DNA of 64,000 nt. Source: Geobacter sp. UBA2189 (GTDB lineage Bacteria > Desulfobacterota > Desulfuromonadia > Geobacterales > Pseudopelobacteraceae). The position numbers were made by a program, and so were the translations under genes. Shown one piece after another: positions 24,733 through 34,077 of this stretch. Under the pieces are notes generated by a model, which saw only the letters and a program-made list of their open reading frames with translations, did not search any database and was not told where the DNA came from. The stretch spans positions 22,369-86,368 of the forward strand of contig DCVL01000007.1 in NCBI GenBank assembly GCA_002328035.1, written 5' to 3'. Position 1 is the stretch's first letter; each line of letters opens with the position of its first letter.

Positions 24733-25027
24733 ATCCGCCTCATGCAATTATAAAACAGCTACACTGACAGTAATCCATTTTAGCTGAACTTGAATAAAAC
24801 GCAAGGAGCCTGTTTGTAGAGATTGCTACTTTACAAGGTTGTGACGTAGGCTTTGCCCGTCCGGTGGCTCTGACAATTGCAGGTGGTATACTTGCTATGG
24901 AGTGGAACGATTCTTTCGGTGGCATCCCGCGAAAACTCGGGATGCTCCTTGTGGGCGTGAGTTGTCCGGCTGTTGATAAGCTGCTGCGAGGCTTGTTGTT
25001 AAGACTTCCAGAGCGGTTCAGTTGAAG
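24733..25027. other. Intergenic region with a start-less open frame (24798-25025, +)
   Basis: Between the GGDEF gene and the DksA-like gene, plus-strand codons run open from 24798 to a TGA at 25023-25025 and read protein-like (VEIATLQGCDVGFARPVALT, later GMLLVGVSCPAVDKLL). AAGGAG is present at 24803-24808, but no ATG, GTG or TTG stands in frame at a usable distance. It could be a gene remnant, a gene with an unusual start, or chance. The promoter of the minus-strand GGDEF gene must also lie here. Confidence 0.35.
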
Positions 25028-25645
25028 TTATCCTTCATCATCTTCGCTAACAGGGATCTCGCGGTACGCCCTGTCCTCTTCAATCCGCCTTGTCTGGGCC
25101 TGTAATTTTTCGATATCAGATTTGCATTTGACGCAATGACGTGTAAAAGGCAGAACCTTTAGACGGCCAATCGGTATATCCTCATCACATTCTTCGCATA
25201 AACCGTATTCACCCTCATCAATTCTCAGCAGTGCCTCATCGATATTATGAAGCTTCTGGCGTTCGCGATCATTCAGCAGAAGGCCAAGCTCGCGATCCCT
25301 TTCAGAGGATGCCTGATCATAAATATCACCGGTAGGTTCTTCTCCGATAGACAATTCAGACCCGTTTTTAATTGAACGATTTATCTCTAAAAGGGTTTGT
25401 TTCTTCATGTTAAGGAGGATTGTACGAATCTCTCCCCACTTGTCGGAGGATGCTGTAGATGTTGCGGGTTGTATAACAGCCTCTTTTGCCGGAGGGAGTT
25501 CAGGAGCAGCAGTGGGTACAGCAGCTTCCTTTTTCTTGATGGCCGGTTTGACTGGCGGTTTCGTATCAGCCACAGCTTTTGTAGATTTAGCGGTTTTTTG
25601 CGGGGCTGCAGGTTTTTCTTGAACCGTTTTTTTAGTGGTTGCCAT
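25028..25645 (-). CDS. TraR/DksA-type zinc finger protein with disordered N-terminus
   Basis: A 205-residue protein. The C-terminal half is DksA/TraR-like: a coiled coil (SSERDRELGLLLNDRERQKL, NIDEALLRIDEGEYG) leading into a C4 zinc finger (CEECDEDIPIGRL, then HCVKCK). The N-terminal 85 residues are Lys-, Ala- and Pro-rich and probably disordered. Such proteins bind RNA polymerase through the secondary channel and modulate stringent-response promoters. The start at 25645 (MATTKKT) follows GGAG; the 48 residues of longer frame upstream look non-coding. Confidence 0.88.
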   Translation of the reverse strand: MATTKKTVQEKPAAPQKTAKSTKAVADTKPPVKPAIKKKEAAVPTAAPELPPAKEAVIQPATSTASSDKWGEIRTILLNMKKQTLLEINRSIKNGSELSIGEEPTGDIYDQASSERDRELGLLLNDRERQKLHNIDEALLRIDEGEYGLCEECDEDIPIGRLKVLPFTRHCVKCKSDIEKLQAQTRRIEEDRAYREIPVSEDDEG

Positions 25646-25891
25646 AACTTGGTTGCTCCATAAATGTAACGGGATGTTTTTCTGCTGCCGTGAAAGGCGG
25701 AAATCTGTAGCAGAAAATAAAAAGGCTGTCAAGTGAAAGAGTAGAAGATTCAAGCGGATAAGAGCTGTTGGCGGGACTCTGGCTGCCATTAAGGAAAATC
25801 AGTTCTGATTGCTTTTATAGGTGTGGCGCTTATCTCCATCTGCTATAAAGCATCAACTTACAGATATTTGAATAACAGGAGATGAAATTTG

Positions 25892-27232
25892 ATGGATATA
25901 CTCCTATTTACAATCTTGGCTTTTTTACTGCTGATCCTGATTTTGTTGTTTCTAATCATGAAGCGCCCTTCCCAGATCGATTTCACTCAATTTAATATCC
26001 ACTTTGAGGTGTTGGAGAAGTCGTTCGAAAAGCTTGAACGTGTTGTAAGGGAAGAGCTGGCTCTTGGCAGGGGAGAATCCACAAAGTTGGCAAGGGAACA
26101 ACGTCAGGAGCTGGTTGAGGGGTTCAAGTCATTCGGACAATCTGTCGTGCAACGAATAACTGAGGTTGGATCGATACAGACAAACCAGTTGGAGGGGATG
26201 TCAGGCGCAATTGAAAAACTCTCCGAGACAAATGAAAAAAAGCTTGAAGAACTTAGAAAAACTGTTGAGGGGAAACTACAGACTATCCAGAATGATAATG
26301 CCAGGCACTTGGAACAGATGAGGCTTACTGTTGATGAAAAGCTTCAGGGCACTTTGGAAAAACGGCTGGGAGAATCGTTCAAGCTTGTAAGTGAAAGATT
26401 GGAGCTTGTTCATAAAGGACTGGGCGAGATGCAGAGCCTGGCATCAGGGGTTGGAGATCTGAAAAAGGTGCTGACCAATGTAAAAACACGCGGGACGTGG
26501 GGCGAGGTTCAGCTGGGAGTGCTTCTTGAACAGGTGCTCAATCCGGATCAGTTTGTCACCAATCTTGCCACAAAGGATGGCGGTGAAAGGGTTGAGTTTG
26601 CGATCAGGCTGCCAGGCCAGGGTATAGACATTAATGAGGCGGTATGGCTGCCTATTGATGCCAAGTTCCCGATTGAGGACTACCAGCGCCTTATAGAGGC
26701 ACAGGAACGGGGGGAGCTTGACGGGGTGGAGGCGGCAGGCAAACAGCTTGAGATTAGAGTAAAAGGGTGTGCAGCTGATATCTCCAGCAAGTATCTGAAT
26801 CCACCAAAGACTACCGATTTTGGGATACTCTTTCTCCCTATTGAAGGGCTGTTTGGAGAGGTTATCCGTAGAACCGGCCTTAGCGAGACTATTCAGAGGG
26901 ATTGCAGGGTGGTTATCGCCGGACCAACTACCCTGTGGTCAATACTCAGTAGTCTGCAGATGGGTTTCAGAACACTTGCTATCCAGAAGAGATCGAGCGA
27001 GGTCTGGAAGTTGCTCGCAGCGGTTAAAACCGAGTGGACGAAATATGGCGATATACTTGATGCTGTCCAGAAAAAACTCAATCAGGCATCAGATACCATA
27101 GAGAAGGCAAAAGTGCGCTCGCGCGCGGTGGAAAGAAAACTTAAGGATGTACAGGAGCTACCTGCCGGTGAAATGTCATCGCTGCTGCCGGCAACCCTTA
27201 TAGGGGATGAAGATGAAGAGGCTGAAGCATAG
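25892..27232 (+). CDS. rmuC: DNA recombination protein RmuC homologue
   Basis: A 446-residue protein with an N-terminal membrane anchor (ILLFTILAFLLLILILLFLI), a long coiled coil (about residues 40-190) and the RmuC nuclease-like domain (TRGTWGEVQLGVLLEQVLNP, LPIDAKFPIEDYQRLIEA, GILFLPIEGLF, IAGPTTLWSILSSLQMGFR). RmuC limits inversions at short inverted repeats. AGGAG precedes the start; a TTG one codon earlier is possible. It is monocistronic. Confidence 0.93.
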   Translation: MDILLFTILAFLLLILILLFLIMKRPSQIDFTQFNIHFEVLEKSFEKLERVVREELALGRGESTKLAREQRQELVEGFKSFGQSVVQRITEVGSIQTNQLEGMSGAIEKLSETNEKKLEELRKTVEGKLQTIQNDNARHLEQMRLTVDEKLQGTLEKRLGESFKLVSERLELVHKGLGEMQSLASGVGDLKKVLTNVKTRGTWGEVQLGVLLEQVLNPDQFVTNLATKDGGERVEFAIRLPGQGIDINEAVWLPIDAKFPIEDYQRLIEAQERGELDGVEAAGKQLEIRVKGCAADISSKYLNPPKTTDFGILFLPIEGLFGEVIRRTGLSETIQRDCRVVIAGPTTLWSILSSLQMGFRTLAIQKRSSEVWKLLAAVKTEWTKYGDILDAVQKKLNQASDTIEKAKVRSRAVERKLKDVQELPAGEMSSLLPATLIGDEDEEAEA

Positions 27233-27289
27233 AAAGATCATCTGGAGCTCTGAACTTCAGCTAAAGCATTTGTGGCTTGAATGGCCATT

Positions 27290-27826
27290 CTAATCTTCTC
27301 CAAATACCTCAGCGGAGAAGATGTAGATATCAGACCCTTTCTGCCAGGCGTTTTCCGGTAAACCGGCCTTCATGGATGTGTGACGCAGAAAGGTTTCCCT
27401 GTCCCATCCGTACTCGGTGGCGACCTGGGGAAGCAGCACACCCTGAGCCTGCCCCTTTATGAGATAAATTCCATGCGTTCCTACCTTTATCTCTTCAACA
27501 GACTGGATTTGCTGCAAGGGGGATAACACTGAGATTTCAAGACGGAAGTCTGAGAGGTCTTCCGGTTTCATCGGATAGAAGCGGGGATCTCTGGTTGCAG
27601 CAGAAACGGCCATCTCTCTCACTGTCAGCCATAGAGGCTGTTTCGAGATAAAGCTGCCGATGCAACCTCTAAGCTGTCCATGTTTTTTGATTGTGACAAA
27701 ACAGCCTGATTCTGATTGAAGTGCCTCAGCTGGTTTATCAATTATCGGCAAAGGCTGGCCGTTTATCTTGCTTATAATGGTGTTACGAGCCAGATTGAGT
27801 AATGTCTGTTGTTCTTTCTTTGTCAT
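27290..27826 (-). CDS. AMMECR1-domain protein (AmmeMemoRadiSam system protein A)
   Basis: A 178-residue single-domain protein with the AMMECR1 signature LRGCIGSF and the following DPRFYPM and LPQVATEYGWDRETFL. In bacteria these genes often accompany MEMO and radical-SAM partners; neither is in this window. It forms the end of a minus-strand operon with def2 and an ACT-domain gene. The reaction is not established. Confidence 0.92.
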   Translation of the reverse strand: MTKKEQQTLLNLARNTIISKINGQPLPIIDKPAEALQSESGCFVTIKKHGQLRGCIGSFISKQPLWLTVREMAVSAATRDPRFYPMKPEDLSDFRLEISVLSPLQQIQSVEEIKVGTHGIYLIKGQAQGVLLPQVATEYGWDRETFLRHTSMKAGLPENAWQKGSDIYIFSAEVFGED

Positions 27827-27835
27827 CTGATCTCT

Positions 27836-28348
27836 CTAGACATATTTTTTGCGCCTGAACAGGTCGGTTGAAATATTTACTACACGGTCAATAAACAGTA
27901 TACCGTCAAGATGATCAAGTTCATGCTGGATAGCTACAGCTTCGAAGCCTGTGGCAGGGATCTCCCGTTCTTTACCTGTCTGGCCGTCAAGAAAACGAAC
28001 CTTTATATCAGTGTCACGTTCTACATCGCCCGTATAGTCCGGCATGCTCATGCAGCCTTCACGCATAACCGCTCTTCTTCCGCTTGCTGAAATTATCTCC
28101 GGATTTACCATACAAAGAAGGCCGTGGTTGTTATCCTTGCCATGCTTGCTGGTTGAGACATCTATCACGCAGACCTTGAGGCTTACACCAATTTGCGGTG
28201 CAGCGACTCCCACTGAACCTGAGCCGGCCTTCATGGTGTCAAGCAGATCCTGCAGCAGGTTCTTTATGGTGGTGTCAAGCCTCTCAACCTTGTGAGCCAT
28301 CTTTTTTAGTACAGGATGAGGATATTTAAGAATAGGCTGAATTGCCAT
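27836..28348 (-). CDS. def: Second peptide deformylase
   Basis: A 170-residue deformylase with all three motifs present in slightly divergent form: GSVGVAAPQIG, REGCMSMPD (CMS instead of CLS) and AIQHELDHLDG. Metal ligands and catalytic Glu are intact, so it should be active. It is more divergent than the fmt-linked copy and could have a distinct substrate range or act under stress. It lies in an operon between an ACT protein and an AMMECR1 protein, with adjacent start and stop codons. Confidence 0.93.
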   Translation of the reverse strand: MAIQPILKYPHPVLKKMAHKVERLDTTIKNLLQDLLDTMKAGSGSVGVAAPQIGVSLKVCVIDVSTSKHGKDNNHGLLCMVNPEIISASGRRAVMREGCMSMPDYTGDVERDTDIKVRFLDGQTGKEREIPATGFEAVAIQHELDHLDGILFIDRVVNISTDLFRRKKYV

Positions 28349-28906
28349 CTACAGTTCCACAGGTGTCACGACACGGACTTCTATTTCAACCTGAAGCTCC
28401 TCTTTCAGTCCTTTAAGTAGCTCCTCAAGAGATTCAGGTGTCAGCGAGTCCGGCAGCATTGCCTCCATAAGCATTATATAGACAGGCTCTTCATCAGTAC
28501 CTGCCAGCTTGGTTTGGAGACTCATTATGTTTATCTGTGATAATGCAAGCCTGCTGGTTATCCGGTATACAATCCCTGGCTGATCGGCCCCATATACGGT
28601 TATCTGGCATATTTCTCCCTCTGTATCAGCGCGATGTTCCTCCCCTGATGGGAGGTGTCGAACAGAAAGTGTCATATCCAGAGATTCACAGACCGGCTTG
28701 AGTTCCTCCAGCAGCATAGACTTGTTAAAAGGTTTTCGGTGAGAAATGATCAGGATCATTGCAAACTCGCCGGCAAGCATGGCGGAGCTGGAATCAGCTA
28801 TATTGCAGCCAAGACGGTATAGCGCCCCTGCAATTCCGGCAACTATTCCATGCTTGTCGGAACCAACAACAGAGACGGCGTAATGAGTCAATTCGCTGTG
28901 CGGCAT
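28349..28906 (-). CDS. Tandem ACT-domain regulatory protein (GcvR-like)
   Basis: A 185-residue protein with two ACT domains (YAVSVVGSDKHGIVAGIAGA at the N-terminus and QITVYGADQPGIVYRITSRL in the second half). ACT pairs of this sort sense amino acids; E. coli GcvR is the nearest named relative. The ATG at 28906 follows AGGAGC; the 45 residues of longer frame upstream have no ribosome binding site. It is the promoter-proximal gene of the ACT-def2-AMMECR1 operon. Confidence 0.87.
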   Translation of the reverse strand: MPHSELTHYAVSVVGSDKHGIVAGIAGALYRLGCNIADSSSAMLAGEFAMILIISHRKPFNKSMLLEELKPVCESLDMTLSVRHLPSGEEHRADTEGEICQITVYGADQPGIVYRITSRLALSQINIMSLQTKLAGTDEEPVYIMLMEAMLPDSLTPESLEELLKGLKEELQVEIEVRVVTPVEL

Positions 28907-29026
28907 AGCTTGCTCCTGAACATTTATTTTGGCAGATTCGTAAAAAGTGGTTAGCATTATTAGATGGATGATGCAACGGTTTTGACGATTGACAACCGTT
29001 GAGCGGCTCTTTAAACTGGCCGGCGC

Positions 29027-29527
29027 ATGAACAAAGAACAATTAAAAAAACGGATGAAGGCTATTCTTGCCCTTGACAGCCATCCCTCGCATATTGCTGG
29101 TGGTTTTGCCGTGGGCGTATTTATTGGCATAACTCCTCTTTTTGGGCTACATACCCCAATGGCCATTGCCCTTGCTTTTATCTTCCGCCTTAATAAACTT
29201 ACTACAATAACCGGATCCTGGCTCAATACTCCTTTTACAGTGCTTCCAGTACTCATGGCCAGCTATCGGCTGGGTGAATTCGTATTAAGGCGGCCCCCAA
29301 AGTCGGTTTCATTTGAGATTCTGGACTGGCACCACCTTAAAGGATATGCCACCGCCCTTTTTATAGGCAGTTCAATAATTGGTCTTGCCACTGCATTGGT
29401 TGCATATTTTATCTGCTATTGGATGGTTGTCAAATTTAGGCGGAAGGATCCCGGTCTTAATGAGCTGACACGTGAGTCTCTGCTTACAGGTGAAGACCTG
29501 GAGCATGAGCAGGAGGCCGAAAAATAA
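29027..29527 (+). CDS. DUF2062 membrane protein
   Basis: A 166-residue protein with the DUF2062 pattern: HPSHIAGGFAVGVFIGITPL followed by FGLHTPMAIALAFIF, then TGSWLNTPFT and a C-terminal membrane segment (LFIGSSIIGLATALVAYFIC). Three membrane segments are likely. Function is unknown; the family is common in gram-negative bacteria. It overlaps the next gene by 1 bp and is the first gene of the uppP-radC-dinG operon. Confidence 0.9.
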   Translation: MNKEQLKKRMKAILALDSHPSHIAGGFAVGVFIGITPLFGLHTPMAIALAFIFRLNKLTTITGSWLNTPFTVLPVLMASYRLGEFVLRRPPKSVSFEILDWHHLKGYATALFIGSSIIGLATALVAYFICYWMVVKFRRKDPGLNELTRESLLTGEDLEHEQEAEK

Positions 29528-30213
29528 TGACCCGTGACCGGATTATTGAGCGGGTTCGCAAGCTGCTTGCCCTGTCTAATAGTAGCAACGAGCACGAAGC
29601 AGCCCTCGCTGCCGCCCATGCACAGAGGCTTCTCGCCGAGCATAATCTTGCTATGTCTGAGCTTGATCTCCAGGAGGAAGGCGCTGGTGAATCAGAGCTT
29701 AAAGTGGCTAAAACGGTTGCAAAGTGGCTTTCTGCGCTATTTGCTACCGTGGCCGATGCCTTTGACTGTTTTCCTGTGGTTACCACTACCAGCTCGGAAA
29801 GCCGTCTTCGTTTCATAGGTGTAGGAGATGATCCAAGTGTGGCCTCATGCACCCTTGAGTATTTGATTAAAGAGCTGCGAAGGTTGGCATCACTCTATCT
29901 CCGTAATACAGAGTCTGGAAAAGGAAGATTTTCCGAGACCGACCGGCAGAGGATACGGACCTCATATCTGCTTGGAGCTGTTCATGGTGTCAGACAGGCC
30001 ATGGATGCACAGAAGAAGGAGACTCCGACTACCAGTAAGGCTCTTGTGCCTGTTAAGGATGCCCTTATCAGGCAGTACAGGGAGGGAAACCTGGGAAGCC
30101 TTAAAGTCCGGCGTAACCGCAGTTCTATAGTCGTTTCATCGGCGTTTCAACAGGGTAGAATTGATGGAGCCTCTTTACAGGTAAGGCCTGACAAACGCCA
30201 AATCGAGAATTAA
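29527..30213 (+). CDS. DUF2786 domain protein
   Basis: A 228-residue soluble protein. The N-terminal DUF2786 segment is clear (RVRKLLALSNSSNEHEAALA and AAHAQRLLAEHNLAMSEL), followed by a conserved middle region (WLSALFATVADAFDC) and a basic C-terminus. No catalytic motif is evident. It shares a 1-bp overlap with the DUF2062 gene. Confidence 0.88.
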   Translation: MTRDRIIERVRKLLALSNSSNEHEAALAAAHAQRLLAEHNLAMSELDLQEEGAGESELKVAKTVAKWLSALFATVADAFDCFPVVTTTSSESRLRFIGVGDDPSVASCTLEYLIKELRRLASLYLRNTESGKGRFSETDRQRIRTSYLLGAVHGVRQAMDAQKKETPTTSKALVPVKDALIRQYREGNLGSLKVRRNRSSIVVSSAFQQGRIDGASLQVRPDKRQIEN

Positions 30214-30248
30214 AGTCTTAAAAAGCCAATCAGGAGATCTGTTTTCAA

Positions 30249-31067
30249 ATGGATATATTTCATGCAGTGATACTTGGCATTATCCAGGGGGTGACGGAAG
30301 TGCTTCCTATAAGCAGTTCCGGTCACCTTATACTTGTGCCAAGCCTTCTTGACTGGCCGGAATCTGGCCTGACATTTGATGTTGCCCTGCATTTCGGTAC
30401 TTTTCTGGCTATATTCTACTATTTTAGAACCGACGTAGTTAACCTGATAAGGGATGGGCTTGACGGTATCTATCAGGATTCTGTCACAAGAAAACTGAGA
30501 CTTCCCTGGATGATCGTTTTAGCCTCGGTGCCTGCAGCCATTGTTGGTAAAACCCTCGAAGAGCCGATTGAGCGGATCTTCCGTTCAAGCCCTTTAACGA
30601 TAGTAGTTATGTTGATCTGTTTTGGTCTTGCTTTGGGTCTTGCGGATCGCTACGGTCGCAAGCTTGCTGATGTCGCCTCAATCACTCTGGGCAGCGCCAT
30701 GATTATAGGGTGTTTCCAATGTCTTGCGCTGGTTCCGGGTGTTTCCCGTTCCGGCATAACGATTACCGCAGCACTTTTACTTGGATTCACCCGTTCTGAT
30801 GCGGCCAGATTTTCCTTTCTGCTTTCCCTTCCTGTTGTCTTTGGCGCTGCGCTTTTGAAAGGGATTGATCTGGCAAAACATGGAATAGAACCTGGCATGG
30901 CAGTTCCCATGCTGACAGGCGTGACAGTTTCGGCCTTAACTGGCTATATCAGTGTCGCATTTCTGCTTAAATTTGTTCAAAGCCGTACTCTCTGGCCGTT
31001 TGTCTGGTATAGGCTGGCTTTAGGTTTTCTGCTGTTTGTGCTGATTGGGGCAGGTGTTATTAGATGA
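30249..31067 (+). CDS. uppP: Undecaprenyl-diphosphate phosphatase UppP (BacA)
   Basis: A 272-residue polytopic membrane enzyme that recycles the C55 lipid carrier. The two signature motifs are present: GVTEVLPISSSGHLIL and PGVSRSGITITAALLLGF, with the catalytic Glu and Ser/Arg residues. The start is preceded by AGGAG. The 3' end overlaps radC by 4 bp. Confidence 0.97.
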   Translation: MDIFHAVILGIIQGVTEVLPISSSGHLILVPSLLDWPESGLTFDVALHFGTFLAIFYYFRTDVVNLIRDGLDGIYQDSVTRKLRLPWMIVLASVPAAIVGKTLEEPIERIFRSSPLTIVVMLICFGLALGLADRYGRKLADVASITLGSAMIIGCFQCLALVPGVSRSGITITAALLLGFTRSDAARFSFLLSLPVVFGAALLKGIDLAKHGIEPGMAVPMLTGVTVSALTGYISVAFLLKFVQSRTLWPFVWYRLALGFLLFVLIGAGVIR

Positions 31068-31756
31068 GTGAGAGACCTATCAAGGATTGGCCTGAAGATG
31101 AGCGTCCGCGAGAAAAACTGCTTAAGCGAGGGGTTTCGGCTCTCTCCGATGCGGAGCTTCTGGCTCTGGTGTTGCGTACTGGTGATGCTGCAGCCGGCAA
31201 GAGTGCTATTGGGCTGGGACGTGAGCTGTTGGATCAGTTTGATGGAAATCTAAGGGCTCTGGCTCAGGCAGAGCTTGACGAGCTGCGGAGGATAAAGGGT
31301 CTGGGGCTTGCAAAGGCCTCCTCCATTAAAGCTGCCTTTACTCTGGGGAGCCGTTTTCAGTCACGCAGGCTTGAGACGATGGAGAAGTTTACAAATCCTC
31401 TGCAGGTATTTGAGTTCTTTCAACATGAGTTGAGGGACTCCAAAAAAGAGATTTTTCTTGTTTTGCTTCTGGATGGTAAAAACAGGATTACGCGAAAGGT
31501 ACAGATATCAGAGGGGAGCCTTAACCAGTCTATAGTGCATCCACGAGAAGCCTTTGCTCCGGCGGTCAGGGAATCTGCCGCTGCGGTCATATTCATTCAC
31601 AATCATCCGTCAGGTGATCCGGAACCAAGCAGGGAAGACAGGGATATTACCCGTCGCCTGAGGGAATCAGGGGAGCTCTTGGGGATAAAGGTGCTGGATC
31701 ATATTATTATCGGCGAGGAGCGTTACTTCAGTTTTATTGAATCAGGTTGCCTGTAG
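31064..31756 (+). CDS. radC: RadC-family JAB domain protein
   Basis: A 230-residue protein with an N-terminal helix-hairpin-helix part (LRRIKGLGLAKASSIKAA) and a C-terminal JAMM metallo-fold with the intact metal motif HNHPSGDPEPSREDRDIT. It starts with SERPIKDWPEDERPREKLL, typical for the family. Its true role is unresolved despite the name. It is translationally coupled to uppP (ATGA overlap). Confidence 0.96.
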   Translation: MSERPIKDWPEDERPREKLLKRGVSALSDAELLALVLRTGDAAAGKSAIGLGRELLDQFDGNLRALAQAELDELRRIKGLGLAKASSIKAAFTLGSRFQSRRLETMEKFTNPLQVFEFFQHELRDSKKEIFLVLLLDGKNRITRKVQISEGSLNQSIVHPREAFAPAVRESAAAVIFIHNHPSGDPEPSREDRDITRRLRESGELLGIKVLDHIIIGEERYFSFIESGCL

Positions 31757-31811
31757 AACCGATCAGGCATTGTCTCCAGCCTGTTTTGCCCAGAACCCTC
31801 TCAAGGAATCC

Positions 31812-34031
31812 ATGATTATTTCCCCTGATACATTTTCCCCAGAACCATGCGAATCTTTAGAGCCGTTATCTTTTGATGAGATTGAGGAGATCTTCGGAAC
31901 CGACGGGATGCTGGCCAGAAACCTCAAAGGGTACGAACGACGCGAAGAACAGGTACGGATGGCCTTTAGCGTTGCAATGGCCTTTAACGAGAAAATGGTT
32001 TCATTGATTGAGGCTGGAACCGGTACCGGTAAATCACTGGCCTACCTGATCCCGTCCCTTTTATGGGCAATTGGCAACCAGCAGCGTGTAGTAATATCAA
32101 CCAATACAATAAATCTGCAGGAACAGCTGATCAAGAAGGATATACCGTTTTTGCAGCGTTATTCTGCAGAGCCTTTTACTGCCTGTCTGGTGAAGGGGCG
32201 TGGAAACTACCTCTGTCTCCGCAAGCTTGGAATTGCGATTGCAGAGCCTTCTTTGTTTCCTGATAAGGCGGCTGAAGAGCTACAGACCATTGCTGCATGG
32301 TCTGAGACCTCCCGCACCGGATGTCTGAGTGATATAGCATTTTATCCCAACCGTGAAATATGGGGCGAGCTTCGCTGTGAGGCGGATCAGTGCAGCCGTT
32401 CAAAATGTCCGGAGTTCAACCGCTGCTTCTTCTACAAGGCAAGGAAAGATGCTGCGTCAGCCAGAATCCTGGTGGTCAACCATGCCCTTCTGCTTGCTGA
32501 TATTTCCCTTCGCAAGGAGAGTGGTTATGAAGCAGCTGCCATACTCCCGCCGTTTTCACGTCTGGTAATTGATGAGGCGCATCATCTGGAGGATGCGGCA
32601 ACCGGCGCTTTGTCAGTACGGATTAGCCGTCCGCTCTTGATGAAGCAGATATCAAGACTTGCCCCTGCCGGAGGTCGTGCCGGAATCCTCTCCCTGCTTA
32701 ACGCAAAAATAGGCAAGGAACTTCCGGAAGAGCTTGATGCCCTGTATCAGGAATTCTCTGCCTTGATAGAGGCTCTTCTGCTGCCACGCAGTGCAGAGCT
32801 GACTGCTTCGCTGGATCGAGAGATGGACTGGCTGGCTCAGGCACTGCAGAAAGAGTTACTGCCCGCCAACGAAAAGCGGGCAGGCGAGTTCAAGCGGAGG
32901 ATTACGCCGGAAATCAGGGGAACAGAGTTTTGGAAAGAGTTTGTAAAACGGATTAAGCGGCTTGAAGAACAGCTTAATGAGCTTTCAGGCGCGCTCGGAG
33001 CCATGGATCGCGCTGCTGCAAAGCTGCCGGAAAAGATTAGAGAGTCCGTTGAAGGTCTTCTTACAGATGCCTTTGGAATAGGGATGAGGCTTTCTGGCAT
33101 ATCCCGCCACCTCGAATGGTTCTGTGCCGATGATCAGGAGTCCTGTCGTTGGCTTGAGATAAAGATTGCCAGTAGTGGTAATCAGGCAAGCATCTGTATT
33201 GCTCCGCTGGATCTGGCGGAGACCATAAAGCTCTCAATACTTGATCCTATCCCCACTGTAGTCCTTACATCTGCAACTATGACGGTTGGTGGCTCCTTTG
33301 GTTATTTGAGAAGGCGTATAGGCTTGGATCTGTTGGAATCCAGACGACTTCAGGAATTGGCTCTGGCTTCTCCGTTTGATTATGCGGCTCAGTCCCTTGT
33401 GGCTATTCCCTCTGACCTGCCTGAACCGGCCAGTAACGGATTCAAGGAACCTTTTGCTGATGCAGTATTGCGGGCGGTAAGCGTATCGGATGGGGGTGCC
33501 TTTATCCTGTTTACCTCTTTTGAACTCCTCCGTCAGACACATTTGGCTCTTAAAGAGAAGCTGCAGCAGCAGGGGATTCTGGTGCTTAGACAGGGAGAAG
33601 GGGGAGGCCGGCACCAGTTGCTTGCACGTTTCCGTAAAGAGCGGAATGCCGTCCTGTTTGGTACAGATTCATTCTGGGAAGGGGTGGATGTTAAAGGGGA
33701 TGCGCTTCGACTTGTGATAATAGCCAGGCTCCCGTTCCAGGTTCCTACAGAACCGATACAGCAGGCCAGGGCAGAGCGTATTACCTCTCTTGGCGGAGAT
33801 CCGTTCAGCGAAATGTCTGTGCCGCAGGCGGTGCTAAAGCTGCGCCAGGGGTTTGGTCGTCTTATCCGCAGCCGTACAGACAGGGGAGCGGTGCTTATAC
33901 TTGACAGCAGGATTGTTACAAAAAATTATGGTAAACGTTTTTTGAGATCGCTCCCTGAAGCGGCGCAGGTTGTGGCTCCTCTTGATCAACTGCTTGACAG
34001 AATGGGGCAGTTTTTTAAATCTGCAATCTGA
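31812..34031 (+). CDS. dinG: DinG-type ATP-dependent DNA helicase
   Basis: A 739-residue superfamily 2 helicase of the XPD/DinG branch. The Walker A box is IEAGTGTGKSLAYLIPSLLW, the DEAH box is VIDEAHHLED, and a four-Cys set (CLRKLG, CEADQCSRSKCPEFNRC) sits between them as in Fe-S helicases. The C-terminal motifs include VLTSATMTVG, LFGTDSFWEGVDVKG and KLRQGFGRLIRS. The ATG at 31812 follows AAGGA; the longer frame overlaps radC. It should unwind damaged or R-loop-containing DNA. Confidence 0.93.
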   Translation: MIISPDTFSPEPCESLEPLSFDEIEEIFGTDGMLARNLKGYERREEQVRMAFSVAMAFNEKMVSLIEAGTGTGKSLAYLIPSLLWAIGNQQRVVISTNTINLQEQLIKKDIPFLQRYSAEPFTACLVKGRGNYLCLRKLGIAIAEPSLFPDKAAEELQTIAAWSETSRTGCLSDIAFYPNREIWGELRCEADQCSRSKCPEFNRCFFYKARKDAASARILVVNHALLLADISLRKESGYEAAAILPPFSRLVIDEAHHLEDAATGALSVRISRPLLMKQISRLAPAGGRAGILSLLNAKIGKELPEELDALYQEFSALIEALLLPRSAELTASLDREMDWLAQALQKELLPANEKRAGEFKRRITPEIRGTEFWKEFVKRIKRLEEQLNELSGALGAMDRAAAKLPEKIRESVEGLLTDAFGIGMRLSGISRHLEWFCADDQESCRWLEIKIASSGNQASICIAPLDLAETIKLSILDPIPTVVLTSATMTVGGSFGYLRRRIGLDLLESRRLQELALASPFDYAAQSLVAIPSDLPEPASNGFKEPFADAVLRAVSVSDGGAFILFTSFELLRQTHLALKEKLQQQGILVLRQGEGGGRHQLLARFRKERNAVLFGTDSFWEGVDVKGDALRLVIIARLPFQVPTEPIQQARAERITSLGGDPFSEMSVPQAVLKLRQGFGRLIRSRTDRGAVLILDSRIVTKNYGKRFLRSLPEAAQVVAPLDQLLDRMGQFFKSAI

Positions 34032-34077
34032 AAATGTGTTATAAAAGGCTCACTACATCAGAAGGAGGAATTATCAG

